The notes: a model not told the origin generated them from the sequence alone. Counted from the stretch's first letter, positions 43,445-58,820 are shown. The stretch is 64,000 bases of DNA from Cupriavidus malaysiensis (GCF_001854325.1 NZ_CP017755.1:1488001-1552000), one strand, 5' to 3'. Numbers and translations: made by a program.

Positions 43445-44962
43445 TTACGGGGATGGGGGCATCGAGCCGTTGACGCAGATCACGTAGATGACCGAGCCCG
43501 TGCCGGTGAGCGGTATGTTGTAACCGCTCAGGTCGGGCAGGTTGAAGAGCGCGCCGTTGCCACCGTAGGTCGTGCCGATCACATTGTAGAGACCGGGGTA
43601 TTGCCCCTGGAACAAGGCCCTGCCATCGGCGGGCAAGTACCAGCTGTTGCTCGTCAGGCTTGGATTGCCGAGGTTGGTCGCGACCATCCACACCGTGCCG
43701 AGTATGCAGCTGCTTGGGCCGGTCGCACCGGTCGCTCCGGTCGCTCCGGTCGCGCCCGTGACGCCGGCGCTGCCCTGCGGCCCCGTCGCGCCGGTGGCTC
43801 CCGTCACACCCATGGCTCCTGTCACACCCGTCGCACCCGCAGCGCCGGTGGCTCCGGTGGCGCCCGCCGGGCCGGTGGCTCCGGTGGCCCCCGCCGTCCC
43901 CGTGGCACCCGTTACACCGGTAGCCCCGGTCGCACCCGTCGCGCCAGTGGATCCGGTTGCGCCCGTGGCGCCGACGGGTCCGACGGGTCCGACGGGTCCG
44001 ACGGGTCCGACGGGTCCGACGGCGCCAGCGGGGCCGGTCGCGCCGGTCGCCCCGATCGCGCCGGTTGCGCCGGTTGCGCCGGTTGCGCCGGTTGCGCCGG
44101 TTGCGCCCGTCGTACCCGTGTAGCCCAAGGCCCCGGTCGCCCCGGTCGCCCCGGTCGCTCCCGTTGCGCCAGTGGGGCCGGTCGCTCCCGTGGCACCCGC
44201 CGCGCCGGTGGCGCCGGTAGCACCCGCTGCACCCGTGGCCCCGGTCGCTCCCACGGCGCCGGTCGCCCCAGTGGCGCCTGTAGCCCCCGCAGCCCCCGTC
44301 GCGCCGGTGGCCCCCGTGGCGCCCACGTTGCCATTGGCGACATCCTGCTTGATCGCCGCCAGCGTCGCGTTGGCCGCCGTCAACTGGGCGCGCAGCGCTT
44401 CGAGCTTGTCGTCGTAGCTGTCGCCGTTCTTGGGCTGGAACGCCTGGTTGAGCAGGTTGAGCCCGCGCACGTCCACGCCCAGGTTGGACAGGCGCTGCTG
44501 GGTCAGCAGGATCGCGCTGTCGAGGCGGCCGCTGATCTGCGAGGCGGAATTGGCCGACAGGCCGCTATACACCGACTCGGTGTCCGAAGTGCCGGCAGCC
44601 GCGGCCACCACCAGTTCGGTGAGCGGCGTGATGTTGGTGTTGCCGGCACTGGCGATGAAGGTGTGCAGCACGCTGCCGTCCGGCGCGACCACGCGCCCGA
44701 CGCAAGGCAGGACGAGGCCGGCCGAACTGACCTTCCAGCTGCCGTCGGAGCCCGTCGTTGCCGAGGCTTGACCCTGCACGCACTTGAGCAGTACCTGGGC
44801 GCTCGCGATGGGCGAACCGATGGCCGCGATGCCGTTGATGCTGGCAACTTGCGGCGCCGCGCCATTGCTGCTGACCGGCGCGGCGTCGTCGCCGCCGCCG
44901 CACGCGCTCAGGAGCGTGCTTGTCGCGAGCGACAGGCACAATGCCCAACTGGATTTCCGCAT
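43445..44962 (-). CDS. Collagen-like repeat lipoprotein with phage tail-collar domain
   Basis: The 505-residue protein has a lipoprotein signal ([24 protein letters not shown], lipid Cys at 21). A globular region to about residue 210 has Ig-like [17 protein letters not shown]. About 68 uninterrupted Gly-X-Y triplets follow, mostly GAT with a GPV block. The C-terminal domain of about 75 residues reads [38 protein letters not shown], the tail-collar (PF07484) signature. It should be an outer-surface, trimeric, thread-like protein; Thr in the Y position is a likely O-glycosylation site, as in Bacillus BclA. The repeat DNA is slippage-prone. ATG 44962 follows GGGGAAA. Confidence 0.88.
   Translation of the reverse strand: MRKSSWALCLSLATSTLLSACGGGDDAAPVSSNGAAPQVASINGIAAIGSPIASAQVLLKCVQGQASATTGSDGSWKVSSAGLVLPCVGRVVAPDGSVLHTFIASAGNTNITPLTELVVAAAAGTSDTESVYSGLSANSASQISGRLDSAILLTQQRLSNLGVDVRGLNLLNQAFQPKNGDSYDDKLEALRAQLTAANATLAAIKQDVANGNVGATGATGATGAAGATGATGATGAVGATGATGAAGATGATGAAGATGATGPTGATGATGATGATGALGYTGTTGATGATGATGATGATGAIGATGATGPAGAVGPVGPVGPVGPVGPVGATGATGSTGATGATGATGVTGATGTAGATGATGPAGATGATGAAGATGVTGAMGVTGATGATGPQGSAGVTGATGATGATGATGPSSCILGTVWMVATNLGNPSLTSNSWYLPADGRALFQGQYPGLYNVIGTTYGGNGALFNLPDLSGYNIPLTGTGSVIYVICVNGSMPPSP
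43715..44331. repeat. Collagen-type GXY coding repeat (9-bp minisatellite blocks)
   Basis: About 68 tandem 9-base units encode Gly-X-Y triplets. Two blocks are nearly perfect: GACGGGTCC units at about 43972-44020 (GPV) and GGTTGCGCC units at about 44058-44103. Other units match the GGTCGCCCC unit of the minisatellite in the AI-2E-type gene. Confidence 0.85.
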
Positions 44963-45257
44963 GATTTTCCCCAAAACAATTTGTCGTTGTGAAATGATCC
45001 GGTCGCATGCGCTCCGGACCTGTTTGCGTCTTCTTGGTCTATCCGAGTGGATATGGTGCGTGTGCATCGGGCGCGACATCGTTTGCCAACAAAGGGCCAG
45101 CGACGCAGGCCATCCGCTACCATTCGGAAATGACCGAGCGGATTATATTGTTCAATCTGATAATGTTGTCAGATTCGACAAAATCACTAGACATTAGCGA
45201 TACACGGCGGCCGGGCGTCTGGCCGGCCGGTGCGCGGAGAAAGGAAAGGACGGCAAG

Positions 45258-47654
<2,397 letters not shown>

Positions 47655-47775
47655 GTCGAAGTCACCTTGTCGGGGGCGCAGTCCCCGCGCCGCCGGGTGG
47701 CGCGGGCTGCCGAAGCTCCAAGCTTACCAAGTCCGCGTGACGGCGCGTGTGTGCCGGCGGCCTCCGCCCGCGGAG

Positions 47776-48057
47776 TCAGCCGGGTGCGCCGAGCGCCGCG
47801 CGCAGCGGAAAGCGAGCGGTGAGCGCGCCGCCCAGCGACGGGCGGCCGACCCGGTAGCGGTGGCATTCGCCGCCGCTTTCGAAGGACAGGCTGTCCGGCT
47901 GCCAGCGCAGCGCGTCGATGCGCCAGGTCTCGACGCCGCGCACGCTGATGGCGCCGTCGTGGACCACCACGGTGGTGCAGGGCAGGCGGACGGTTTCGCG
48001 GTCGCCGGGCAGGAAGTCGGCTTCCAGCAGGATGGAAGTGGCAAGAAAGGCAGGCAT
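47776..48057 (-). CDS. Hypothetical protein, 93 aa
   Basis: The protein MPAFLATSILLEADFLPGDR, with ETVRLPCTTVVVHDGAISVRGVETWRIDALRW and a short basic C-terminus, is predicted to be a small beta-rich soluble protein. No family is recognised and the ribosome-binding site is weak. It is divergent from the tandem uvrA gene and its start lies 25 bases from the LexA box, so it could share SOS control. Confidence 0.55.
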   Translation of the reverse strand: MPAFLATSILLEADFLPGDRETVRLPCTTVVVHDGAISVRGVETWRIDALRWQPDSLSFESGGECHRYRVGRPSLGGALTARFPLRAALGAPG

Positions 48058-48081
48058 GGGACTTGGCAAGGCGTGTAACGA

Positions 48082-48101
48082 TACTGTACGGATATACAGT
48101 A
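48082..48101. promoter_or_regulatory. LexA (SOS) box overlapping the uvrA promoter
   Basis: TACTGT-ACGGATAT-ACAGTA fits the LexA consensus CTGT-N8-ACAG perfectly, including the flanking T and A. A TATAAT -10 hexamer (48100-48105) overlaps its right end, so bound LexA would block RNA polymerase. Confidence 0.9.
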
Positions 48102-48105
48102 TAAT
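48100..48105 (+). promoter_or_regulatory. -10 element of the tandem uvrA gene
   Basis: A consensus TATAAT sits directly against the LexA box, predicting a transcript start near 48112. No good -35 is visible at 16-18 bases. Confidence 0.6.
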
Positions 48106-48257
48106 TCTGACCCGCTGGGTCGGGAATAGATCAGGGAATGCCCAGCGTCTTTCCGAGTTCCCGGCCGAACGTCCTCCTGCTTTGGTGTGATACTGTGGCT
48201 TTCCGCGCCTCGGCCCGGCGCTGGATTGCGTGTAATGCCTTGATTTGGAAGAACAAA

Positions 48258-51200
48258 TTGTCCAGGGAAAATCTGATCAGCATCCGCGGCGCGCGCCAGC
48301 ACAATCTCAAGGAAGTCGACCTCGACCTGCACACCGGTGAGTTGACCGTGGTGACCGGGCCGTCCGGTTCGGGCAAGTCCAGCCTGGTCTTCGACACCCT
48401 GTACGCCGAAGGCCAGCGCCGCTACGTCGAAACCTTCAGCGCCTACGCGCGCCAGTTCCTCGACCGCATGGACCGTCCGCAGGTGGATCGCGTCGACGGC
48501 GTGCCGCCCGCGATCGCCATCGACCAGACCAATCCGGTGCGCAGCTCGCGTTCGACGGTCGGCACCATGACCGAGCTGAACGACCACCTGAAGCTGCTGT
48601 ACGCGCGCGCGGCCGAGCTGTTCGACCGTGACACCGCCCAGCCGGTGCGGCACGACACCCCCGAGACCATCTATGCCGAGCTGCTGGCGCGCACCGCGCC
48701 TGGCACCGCGCACGCGGGTGCGCGCCTGGTGGTGACCTTCCCGGTCGAGCTGCCCAGCAGCACCACCGAGGAAGAGGTGCAGCAGTGGCTGTCGGTGAGC
48801 GGCTATACGCGCGTGCAGGCGCAGCGCGAGGCGGACTCGCCGACCGGGCGGCGCAAGATCCTGGACGTGGTGGCGGACCGCTTCCGCCTGCCGGGAGCGG
48901 ACAAGGCCCGCGTGATCGAGGCGCTGGAAGCCTCGCTCAAGCGCGGCGGCGGACGCGTCGACGTCCACGTGCTGGCCGAGGAGGGCGAGGCGCAGTTGTG
49001 GCGCTTCTCCACCGGGCTGCATTGCCCGGACAGCGACCTGCGCTATGCCGAGCCCCAGCCGGCCTTGTTTTCCTTCAATTCGGCCTACGGCGCCTGCGAC
49101 ACCTGCCGCGGATTCGGCCGCGTGATCGGCGTGGACCTCGGCCTGGTGATCCCCGACGGCCGCAAGAGCCTGCGCGACGGCGCCATCAAGCCGATGCAGA
49201 CGCCGGCCTGGAAAGAATGCCAGGACGACCTGATGCGCTACGCGGCGCGCGCCGGCATCCCGCGCGACATTCCCTGGGAGCAGCTCAGCGAGGCCGAGCG
49301 GCACTGGGTGGTGCACGGCTCGCCGGAGTGGGACGGCCAGTGGAACAAGCAGTGGTACGGCGTGATGCGCTTCTTCGACTACCTGGAGTCGAAGGCCTAC
49401 AAGATGCACATCCGCGTGCTGCTGTCGAAGTACCGCAGCTATACGCCCTGCGAGACCTGCGGCGGCGCGCGCCTGAAGACCGAGCCCCTGCTGTGGCGCC
49501 TGGGTAGCCGTGACAACGCCGATGCCGTGCTGGCACCGGCGCAGCGTTTCCTGCCGCGCGGCACGCACTGGCAGCGCGAGCAGCTCGAAGCGCTGCCGGG
49601 CCTGACCGTGCACGACCTGATGCTGCTGCCGATCGAGCGCATCCGCCGCTTCTTCGACACCCTGACCCTGCCCAGCGCGCTGCTGGACGATGCCCTCAAG
49701 CTGCTGCTGGCCGAGGTGCGCACGCGCCTGAAGTACCTGTGCGACGTCGGCCTGGGCTACCTGACGCTGGACCGCCAGAGCCGCACGCTGTCGGGCGGCG
49801 AGGTGCAGCGCATCAACCTGACCACGGCGCTGGGCACCTCGCTGGTCAATACGCTGTTCGTGCTCGACGAACCCAGCATCGGCCTGCACCCGCGCGACCT
49901 GAACCGCATCGTCGAGGCCATGCACCGCCTGCGCGATGCCGGCAACACCTTGGTGGTGGTCGAGCACGATCCGTCGGTGATGCTGGCCGCCGACCGCCTG
50001 ATCGACATGGGCCCGGGACCGGGCGAGCGCGGCGGCACCATCGTCTTCGACGGCACGCCGGGGCAGATCCGCGGCGTCGCCACGCTGACCGGCGACTACC
50101 TCGGCGGACGCCGCCGCGTGGCCGACGCCACCCACTGGCAGCGCCGGCCGGTGGCGGACGACACGCCGCGCATCGTGCTGGAGGGTGCCAGCGAACACAA
50201 TCTGCAGGACGTCACGGTATCGATCCCGCTGCACCGCCTGGTATGCGTGACCGGGGTGTCGGGCTCGGGCAAGTCGACGCTGCTGCAGGACGTGCTCTAC
50301 CCGGCCATGGCACGCCACTTCGGCAAGGCCACCGAAGCGCCCGGCGCCTACCGCGCGCTGTCCGGCGCCGGCCAGGTCAGCGACGTGGTCTTCGTCGACC
50401 AGTCGCCGATCGGCAAGACCGCGCGCTCGAACCCGGCCAGCTACGTCGGCGCCTTCGACGAGATCCGCAAGCTGTTCGCCAAGGCGCCGGTGGCGCTGCA
50501 GCGCGGCTACACCGCCGGCACCTTCAGCTTCAACTCGGGCGACGGGCGCTGCCCCACCTGCGGCGGCTCGGGCTTCGAGCACGTCGAGATGCAGTTCCTG
50601 TCCGACGTCTACCTGCGCTGCCCGGACTGCGACGGCACGCGCTACCGCGCCGAGGTGCTGGAGGTCAAGATCGAGCGCAGCGGCGCCGACGGGCGGCCGC
50701 GCCTGCTGAGCGTGGCCGACGTGCTGGACCTGACCGTCAGCGAGGCGGCCGCGCTGTTCGCGCGCGATGCCGGCGTGCTGCGCGTGCTGCAGCCGATCGA
50801 GGACGTTGGGCTGGAGTACGTCAAGCTGGGCCAGCCGGTGCCGACGCTGTCGGGCGGCGAGGCGCAGCGCCTCAAGCTGGCCGGCTTCCTCGCCGAGACC
50901 GCGCAGGCCACCAGCGGGCGGGTCAGGCCCTTGCCCGAGGAAGGCAAGCTCTTCATGTTCGACGAGCCCACCACCGGCCTGCACTTCGACGATATCGCCA
51001 AGCTGATGCGGGCCTTCGGCAAGCTGCTCGACGGCGGCCATTCGCTGATCGTGATCGAACACAACCTGGACGTGATCCGCGCCGCCGACTGGCTGGTCGA
51101 TCTCGGCCCCGAGGGCGGCGACGCGGGCGGGCGCGTGCTGTGCGAAGGCACGCCGGAAACGGTCAAGCGCTGCGCCGCATCGCATACCGGCCGGGCCCTG

Positions 51201-54146
51201 GCGCAGTACGAGGAAGCGATGGCGGCCATGGCCGCCGCGGCGAGCGAGGCGGCCGCGCCGGCAGCGGAGGGAGAAGGCGAGGGACTGCCACTGCAGACCG
51301 CGCTGCAGGCGGCTCGGGCACGGCGCCTGCCGCCGCAGTCGGTGCGCATCGTCAACGCGCGCGAGCACAACCTGAAAGCGCTCGACGTCGACATCCCGCA
51401 CGGCAAGTTCAACGTGGTCACCGGCGTGTCGGGCTCGGGCAAGTCCACGCTGGCCTTCGACATCCTGTTCCACGAGGGCCAGCGGCGCTACCTGGAATCG
51501 CTCAATGCCTATGCGCGCTCCATCGTGCAGCCGGCCGGCCGGCCCGAGGTGGACGCGGTGTACGGCATCCCGCCGACCGTGGCGATCGAGCAGCGCCTGT
51601 CGCGCGGCGGCCGCAAGAGCACGGTGGCCACCACCTCCGAGGTCTGGCACTTCCTGCGCCTGCTCTACGTCAAGCTGGGCATCCAGCATTGCATCCACGA
51701 CGGCACGCCGGTGACCTCGCAGAGCATGGAATCGATCGCCGCGCAGCTGCTGCGCGATTATCGCGGCCAGCATGTCGGCCTGCTGGCGCCGCTGGTGGTG
51801 AACCGCAAGGGCGTCTATACCGACCTGGCCAAGTGGGCCAAGGCGCGTGGCAACACGCACCTGCGCGTCGACGGTGAATTCCTGCCGGTCGATCCCTGGC
51901 CGCGCCTGGACCGCTTCCGCGAGCACACCATCGAACTGCCGGTGGGCGACCTGGTGGTGTCGCCCGACGACGAAGGGCGCCTGCGCGAACTGTTGGCGCA
52001 GGCGCTGGAGATCGGCAAGGGCGTGATGCACCTGCTGGCGCCGCTGGACGGGCTGGACCACGCCATGCGCCAGGGCGGCACGGCGCGCGTGGGCGAGACC
52101 AAGGTCTTCTCCACCAAGCGCGCCTGCCCGGTGTGCGGCACCAGCTATGCCGAGCTCGACCCGCGCATGTTTTCCTACAACAGCAAGCACGGCTGGTGCA
52201 CGAGCTGCGTCGGCACCGGCCTGCAGCTGACGCGCGAGCAGCGGGCCGCCTACGACGACACCGTGCTGGCCGAGGACGGTCGCGGGCGCGAGCAGACCCT
52301 GCCCTCGGAAGAGCAGGAGCCCGAAGGCGTGGGTGAGACGCCGTGCGCCGATTGCGGCGGCACGCGGCTGAACCCGGCGGCGCGCGCGGTCACTTTCGAT
52401 GCCTGCGCCATCGTCGACGTGGCGCAGTGGACCGTGTCCGACACGCGCGCCTGGATCGCCGGCCTGTCGCTGTCGGGGCGCGACGCCGAGATCGCGCGGG
52501 ACGTGGTCAGCGAGATCCGCAGCCGGCTGGAGTTCCTGGAGGAGGTGGGGCTGGGCTACCTGAGCCTGGACCGCGCCGCGCCCAGCCTGTCCGGCGGGGA
52601 AGCCCAGCGCATCCGGCTGGCGGCCCAGCTCGGCAGCAACCTGCAGGGCGTGTGCTACGTGCTGGACGAGCCGACCATCGGCCTGCATCCGCGCGACAAC
52701 CGGATCCTGCTCGACGCCCTGCGCAAGCTCGGCGACAAGGGCAACACGCTGGTGGTGGTCGAGCACGACGAAGACACCATCCGCCGCGCCGATCACATCA
52801 TCGATATCGGACCGGGGGCGGGCAAGCGCGGCGGCAGCCTGGTGGCCCAGGGTGGCGTGGCCGAACTGGAGGCCAGCGCCGCCTCGACCACCGGCCGCTT
52901 CCTCGCCAATCCCATGGTGCATCCGCTGCAGCCACGCCGGCCGGTGCGCCCGGGCCGCGCCGGCGGACCGGACGAGCAGGCCGAGCCGGCGCAGTGGCTG
53001 ACCGTGCACGGCGCCTCGCTGCACAACCTGCGCAAGGTCACGGCCGCGCTGCCGCTCGGCCGGCTGGTGGCGATCACCGGTGTGTCGGGCTCGGGCAAGT
53101 CCACGCTGGCGCGCGATGTGCTGATGGCCAACCTGCTCGACGCGGTGGGGCGCTCGGTGCTGTCGTCGCCGGCCACGCGCCGCGCGCGCGCCGCCGCGCA
53201 GAAAGAGGCCGCCGAGGCCGGCAAGGCCAAGGCGCGCGCCAAGGTCGAGGCGCGGCCCGAGTGGCGGGGCTGCGAGCAGATCACCGGCTGGGAACAGATC
53301 GACCGCGTGCTGGAAGTCGACCAGACGCCGATCGGCAAGACGCCGCGCTCCTGTCCGGCCACCTACATCGGGGTGTGGGACACCATCCGCAAGCTGTTCG
53401 CCGACACCCTGGAAGCACGCGCGCGCGGCTACAGCGCCTCGCGTTTCTCCTTCAACACCGGCGATGGCCGCTGCCCGGCCTGCGAAGGCCAGGGCGTGCG
53501 CACCATCGGCATGAGCTTCCTGCCGGACGTCAAGGTGCCATGCGATGTCTGCCACGGGCAGCGCTTCAATGCCGAGACCCTGGCCGTCACCTGGCGCGGC
53601 AAGAACATCGGCGATGTGCTGACCATGGAGATCGACGAAGCCGTCGAGTTCTTCGCGGCCATGACCAGCATCGCCCACCCGCTGCAGCTGATGAAGGACG
53701 TGGGCCTGGGCTACCTGACGCTGGGCCAGCCGTCGCCGACGCTGTCCGGCGGCGAGGCGCAGCGCATCAAGCTGGTGACCGAGCTGTCCAAGGTGCGCGA
53801 CGACATCACGCGCCGCGGGCAGAAGGCGCCGCACACGCTGTACGTGCTGGACGAGCCCACCGTCGGCCTGCATATGGCGGACGTGGCGCGCCTGATCCGC
53901 GTGCTGCACCGTCTTGCCGACGGCGGCCACAGCGTGGTGGTGATCGAGCACGACCTCGACGTGATCGCCGAGGCCGACTGGATCCTGGACCTGGGACCGG
54001 AGGGCGGCGCGGCGGGCGGCACCATCGTCGGCGCGGCCGCGCCGGAGGCGCTGGCGCGGCTGCAGGCCAGCCACACCGGCGCGGCGCTGGTGCCGGTGCT
54101 GGCGCGCCAGGCGCCGGCGGCGGCACGGGAGGCGCGCGAAGCGTAG
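48258..54146 (+). CDS. uvrA: Tandem-fused excinuclease ABC subunit A (double UvrA)
   Basis: A single frame of about 1,960 residues holds two complete UvrA modules, twice the usual 940-960. Each module has two ABC ATPases. Module 1 shows [17 protein letters not shown] / [13 protein letters not shown], then [17 protein letters not shown] / [13 protein letters not shown]. Module 2, from about 51343, shows [17 protein letters not shown] / [13 protein letters not shown], and again [17 protein letters not shown] / [13 protein letters not shown]. Zinc-finger CxxC pairs occur in both (e.g. [32 protein letters not shown]). UvrA works as a dimer in nucleotide-excision repair, so this may be a covalent dimer. 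Start TTG 48258 lies just before [23 protein letters not shown] 48138 would add 40 unconserved residues. A LexA box lies upstream. Confidence 0.9.
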   Translation: MSRENLISIRGARQHNLKEVDLDLHTGELTVVTGPSGSGKSSLVFDTLYAEGQRRYVETFSAYARQFLDRMDRPQVDRVDGVPPAIAIDQTNPVRSSRSTVGTMTELNDHLKLLYARAAELFDRDTAQPVRHDTPETIYAELLARTAPGTAHAGARLVVTFPVELPSSTTEEEVQQWLSVSGYTRVQAQREADSPTGRRKILDVVADRFRLPGADKARVIEALEASLKRGGGRVDVHVLAEEGEAQLWRFSTGLHCPDSDLRYAEPQPALFSFNSAYGACDTCRGFGRVIGVDLGLVIPDGRKSLRDGAIKPMQTPAWKECQDDLMRYAARAGIPRDIPWEQLSEAERHWVVHGSPEWDGQWNKQWYGVMRFFDYLESKAYKMHIRVLLSKYRSYTPCETCGGARLKTEPLLWRLGSRDNADAVLAPAQRFLPRGTHWQREQLEALPGLTVHDLMLLPIERIRRFFDTLTLPSALLDDALKLLLAEVRTRLKYLCDVGLGYLTLDRQSRTLSGGEVQRINLTTALGTSLVNTLFVLDEPSIGLHPRDLNRIVEAMHRLRDAGNTLVVVEHDPSVMLAADRLIDMGPGPGERGGTIVFDGTPGQIRGVATLTGDYLGGRRRVADATHWQRRPVADDTPRIVLEGASEHNLQDVTVSIPLHRLVCVTGVSGSGKSTLLQDVLYPAMARHFGKATEAPGAYRALSGAGQVSDVVFVDQSPIGKTARSNPASYVGAFDEIRKLFAKAPVALQRGYTAGTFSFNSGDGRCPTCGGSGFEHVEMQFLSDVYLRCPDCDGTRYRAEVLEVKIERSGADGRPRLLSVADVLDLTVSEAAALFARDAGVLRVLQPIEDVGLEYVKLGQPVPTLSGGEAQRLKLAGFLAETAQATSGRVRPLPEEGKLFMFDEPTTGLHFDDIAKLMRAFGKLLDGGHSLIVIEHNLDVIRAADWLVDLGPEGGDAGGRVLCEGTPETVKRCAASHTGRALAQYEEAMAAMAAAASEAAAPAAEGEGEGLPLQTALQAARARRLPPQSVRIVNAREHNLKALDVDIPHGKFNVVTGVSGSGKSTLAFDILFHEGQRRYLESLNAYARSIVQPAGRPEVDAVYGIPPTVAIEQRLSRGGRKSTVATTSEVWHFLRLLYVKLGIQHCIHDGTPVTSQSMESIAAQLLRDYRGQHVGLLAPLVVNRKGVYTDLAKWAKARGNTHLRVDGEFLPVDPWPRLDRFREHTIELPVGDLVVSPDDEGRLRELLAQALEIGKGVMHLLAPLDGLDHAMRQGGTARVGETKVFSTKRACPVCGTSYAELDPRMFSYNSKHGWCTSCVGTGLQLTREQRAAYDDTVLAEDGRGREQTLPSEEQEPEGVGETPCADCGGTRLNPAARAVTFDACAIVDVAQWTVSDTRAWIAGLSLSGRDAEIARDVVSEIRSRLEFLEEVGLGYLSLDRAAPSLSGGEAQRIRLAAQLGSNLQGVCYVLDEPTIGLHPRDNRILLDALRKLGDKGNTLVVVEHDEDTIRRADHIIDIGPGAGKRGGSLVAQGGVAELEASAASTTGRFLANPMVHPLQPRRPVRPGRAGGPDEQAEPAQWLTVHGASLHNLRKVTAALPLGRLVAITGVSGSGKSTLARDVLMANLLDAVGRSVLSSPATRRARAAAQKEAAEAGKAKARAKVEARPEWRGCEQITGWEQIDRVLEVDQTPIGKTPRSCPATYIGVWDTIRKLFADTLEARARGYSASRFSFNTGDGRCPACEGQGVRTIGMSFLPDVKVPCDVCHGQRFNAETLAVTWRGKNIGDVLTMEIDEAVEFFAAMTSIAHPLQLMKDVGLGYLTLGQPSPTLSGGEAQRIKLVTELSKVRDDITRRGQKAPHTLYVLDEPTVGLHMADVARLIRVLHRLADGGHSVVVIEHDLDVIAEADWILDLGPEGGAAGGTIVGAAAPEALARLQASHTGAALVPVLARQAPAAAREAREA

Positions 54147-54197
54147 GCGCGGCGGCCGGCGTGTCGGCAGGCACGTCAGCCAGCGCCGGCCGGCGCG

Positions 54198-55421
54198 TCA
54201 AGCGGCGGTAAGCAGCGCGGCCACCGCCGGGAAGACCTCGTCGCGCCAGCGCGGGCCGGTGAAGAGTTCGTAATGTCCGCTGCCGGCCACCATCAGGTGG
54301 TGCTTGTGCCGGGCCGCGAGGCCGCTGCACAGGTCGGCCGCGGCCCGTGTCTGGCCGGGGCCGGCGATGTCGTCGAGCTCGCCCTCGACGGTCAGCAGCT
54401 CGATGCCGCGGATGTCCTGGGGCCGCACCGGCCGGCCGCCGACGCTCCAGTCGCCGCGCGCCAGGCGGAATTCCTGGAAGACGATGCGGATCGTGTCGAG
54501 GTAGAACTCCGCGGCCATGTCGATCACCGCGTTGTACTCGTCGCAGGTGCGCAGGTGCAGGGCGGCCGCGGCGCGGTCGCCCTGCATCAGGTCCATGTAG
54601 TAGTCCCAGTGCGATCCCATCAGCCTGGACGGGTGCGCGGCGACGAGGCCGGCGTGCTGCAGGAAGCTGGGATAGACCCGGCGCCCCGCGCCTGCGTAGC
54701 GGGGTGGCACGGTGTGGATCAGGTGGCGCGCGAACCAGGAGAGCGGCTGGCGCAGCGCCAGCCGGTCCACCGCGGTCGGATTCTCGCGCGCGTCGATCGG
54801 GCCGCCCACCAGGGTCAGGCTGGCCGGCAGAGGCTCGCCGGCGCTGGCCAGCAGCGAAACCGCGGCCAGCGCCGGCACCGTGGCCTGGCAGACCGCCAGC
54901 AGATGGCGGGACGGCGCCTCGATGGCGCGCAGGAAATCCTGCAGGTAGGCCACGTAGTCGTCGAGATGGAAACTCCCGGCCGAAAGCGGCACCTCGCGCG
55001 CATCGATCCAGTCGCTCACGTAGACGTCGCACAGCGGCAGCAGGGTCGAGACCACCTCGCGCAGCAGCACCGCGTGATGGCCGGCCAGCGGCGCGCACAG
55101 CAGCACGGCCGGGCGCGTCGCCGCGACCGCCGCCGGTGGCGGCGCGAAGCGCAGCAGGCGGCAGAAGGGCCGCTCGGTGATCACCTGTTCCTGGATGGGC
55201 AGTTCGCGTGCGCCGTCAGGCACCGAAGCAATGGCGAAGTCCGGCTTGCCATACTCGCGCCCCAGGCGCGCCAGCATGTCGCAGCCGGCCGCCACGCAGG
55301 GCGCGCCAGGCATGCGCGCCAGCGGGCTGTCCGGGTCGGCGAAGGCGCGCGTCAGCTCGGAGGCCCAGTCGGAGACGGGCGTCAGCAGCGAACGCTGGTA
55401 TTCGAGGAGCTGGTACAGCAT
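54198..55421 (-). CDS. phaZ: Intracellular poly(3-hydroxybutyrate) depolymerase
   Basis: PhaZ breaks down stored PHB granules inside the cell. The 407-residue protein starts MLYQLLEYQRSLLTPVSDWA, like Cupriavidus necator PhaZ1. The catalytic nucleophile is the Cys in LLAVCQATVPALAAVSL (Cys 178), replacing the Ser of a lipase box as known for this family. The supporting residues are in ELLTVEGELDDIAGPGQT (Asp) and AGSGHYELFTGPRW (His). There is no signal peptide, as expected for a granule-bound cytoplasmic enzyme. It converges with uvrA. Confidence 0.93.
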   Translation of the reverse strand: MLYQLLEYQRSLLTPVSDWASELTRAFADPDSPLARMPGAPCVAAGCDMLARLGREYGKPDFAIASVPDGARELPIQEQVITERPFCRLLRFAPPPAAVAATRPAVLLCAPLAGHHAVLLREVVSTLLPLCDVYVSDWIDAREVPLSAGSFHLDDYVAYLQDFLRAIEAPSRHLLAVCQATVPALAAVSLLASAGEPLPASLTLVGGPIDARENPTAVDRLALRQPLSWFARHLIHTVPPRYAGAGRRVYPSFLQHAGLVAAHPSRLMGSHWDYYMDLMQGDRAAAALHLRTCDEYNAVIDMAAEFYLDTIRIVFQEFRLARGDWSVGGRPVRPQDIRGIELLTVEGELDDIAGPGQTRAAADLCSGLAARHKHHLMVAGSGHYELFTGPRWRDEVFPAVAALLTAA

Positions 55422-55736
55422 GGGGAGTTCCGGACAGTGGGCGGGAGGCAGGCGCCAGCGGATGCGGCCCGTTTCCTTTCACTATACGTGCAGGTGCCCG
55501 CGCGGCAAGCTTCGCGTGGCCGCCTCCATTCTCCATTGTCCGGAGTTTGCTACATGGAATCCGCCGGCCATCCACGCCTGCCGCAATGCGGGATTCCACG
55601 GGATGGCCACCGGATCCGTGTCGCCTTGTGAGTGACAGGGCAGCCCTGCGCCGGGCTTTTGCGGCGCCCGGCGGGCGCCGCCGCCTGGCGCGGCCCCGTC
55701 CGGGGCAGGCGCGCCAAGGCGGGGAGATGGGGGGTC
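55422..55736. other. 315-bp intergenic region between phaZ and mccA
   Basis: It should contain the phaZ promoter and the end of the liu transcript. An 8-bp dyad TGGAATCC / GGATTCCA (55555-55598) and a GC-rich hairpin GCGGCGCCC / GGGCGCCGC (55661-55681) are seen. The hairpin has no U-tract on the minus strand, so it is not a clear terminator. Confidence 0.45.
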
Positions 55737-57770
<2,034 letters not shown>

Positions 57771-57954
57771 AGTGTCTCTACCTGTGTGGTGTAGGGGCAG
57801 GATCGGCGCTGGTCGAGGTGCGCTCTCATCACTTCCCGTTCCGGTCTGGGTGGCTACGGGGTCGGGAGGGGGCCGCCGTGCCGCCGCGCGTTAGACGCGG
57901 TCTGGACGTGGTCTGGACGCCGTCATGCTGGCAAGTGCCAGCCCTCTCCCCCGG

Positions 57955-57980
57955 CCCCTCTCCCGCGAGCGGGAGAGGGG
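57955..57980. repeat. REP-like palindrome in the liuC-liuD gap
   Basis: CCCCTCTCCCGC-GA-GCGGGAGAGGGG is a perfect 12-bp dyad. It sits in a context (CCCTCTCCCCCGG before, AGCAAAG after) of the kind dispersed in many proteobacterial genomes. The 235-bp gap it occupies is unusually wide for this operon. Confidence 0.75.
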
Positions 57981-58005
57981 AGCAAAGCTCGTGTCGTGCG
58001 CAGGC

Positions 58006-58794
58006 TCAGGCGGGACGCCAGGCTGGTGTGCGTTTCTCCAGGAAGGAGCGCACGCCTTCGCGGCCTTCGTCGGAGGCGCGGATGGCGGCGATGCGCTCGG
58101 CGGTGTCGGCCAGCAGGTCGTCGTCGATCGGGCGGCCGGCTACCTCGCGCACCAGGCGCTTGCTTTCGCGTACCGCGTTCGGGCTGTTGGCGACCAGCGC
58201 CGCGCTGATCTCGTTGACCTTGGCGTCGAGCGCATCGGCGCCGGCCACGGCATGGACGAAGCCCAGGCGCAGCGCCTCGGCGGCATCGAAGCGCTCGGCG
58301 GTGATGAAGTAGCGGCGCGCTGCCTGCTCGCCCATGGCGCGGATCACATAGGGGCTGATGGTGGCGGGCAGCAGGCCCAGGCGCGCCTCCGACAGGCAGA
58401 AGTGCGCATGGTCGGCGGCCACGGCGATGTCGCAGGCCGCGGCCAGGCCGACGCCGCCGGCGTAGGTGTCGCCATGGATGCGGGCGATCACCGGCTTGGG
58501 GCAGGACCAGATGGTGTACAGCATCTCGGCCAGCGTGAGCGCGTCGGCATGGTTCTCCTCATTGGAGTAACCGGCCATCTTCTTCATCCAGTTCAGGTCG
58601 GCGCCGGCGCAGAAGGCCGGGCCGTTGCCGGCCAGCACGATGGCGCGCACCTCGGGCTCCGCGCCCAGCGCGCGGAAGGCGCCGGTAAGCTCCGCGATCA
58701 CGGTCTCGTTGAAGGCGTTGCGCACGTCCGGGCGGTTCAGCGTGACCGTGGCGACGTGGCGGGCGGTAGTGACGGTGAGGGTGGTGAATTCCAT
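58006..58794 (-). CDS. liuC: Methylglutaconyl-CoA hydratase (enoyl-CoA hydratase family)
   Basis: The 262-residue crotonase hydrates 3-methylglutaconyl-CoA to HMG-CoA in leucine degradation. Signatures: VTLNRPDVRNAFNETVI, the oxyanion segment FCAGADLNWMKKMA, IHGDTYAGGVGLAAACDIAVA and FCLSEARLGLLPATISPYVIRAMG. The catalytic Glu region (SEARLGLLP) is intact. ATG 58794 is chosen because the family begins there. It lies 26 bases after mccB in the liu operon. Confidence 0.93.
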   Translation of the reverse strand: MEFTTLTVTTARHVATVTLNRPDVRNAFNETVIAELTGAFRALGAEPEVRAIVLAGNGPAFCAGADLNWMKKMAGYSNEENHADALTLAEMLYTIWSCPKPVIARIHGDTYAGGVGLAAACDIAVAADHAHFCLSEARLGLLPATISPYVIRAMGEQAARRYFITAERFDAAEALRLGFVHAVAGADALDAKVNEISAALVANSPNAVRESKRLVREVAGRPIDDDLLADTAERIAAIRASDEGREGVRSFLEKRTPAWRPA

Positions 58795-58820
58795 GGGGCG
58801 ATCCTGTAGATGTCGGCCAC

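Noticed and set aside
43715-44331. Regular short repeats considered as a CRISPR array
   Set aside because: The units are contiguous 9-mers without spacers and encode Gly-X-Y triplets in a continuous gene.
48138-48257. ATG 48138 as the start of the double UvrA
   Set aside because: The 40 extra residues show no UvrA character and the purine-rich stretch touches the ATG; kept only as an alternative.
47724-54074. A 2,100-codon open frame antisense to the double uvrA gene
   Set aside because: It is a mirror of the GC-rich uvrA codon pattern: Arg/Ala/Gln-rich, no domains, and it crosses two other genes.
55661-55681. GC-rich hairpin considered as terminator of the liu operon
   Set aside because: On the minus strand it is followed by AAAA, not a U-tract.
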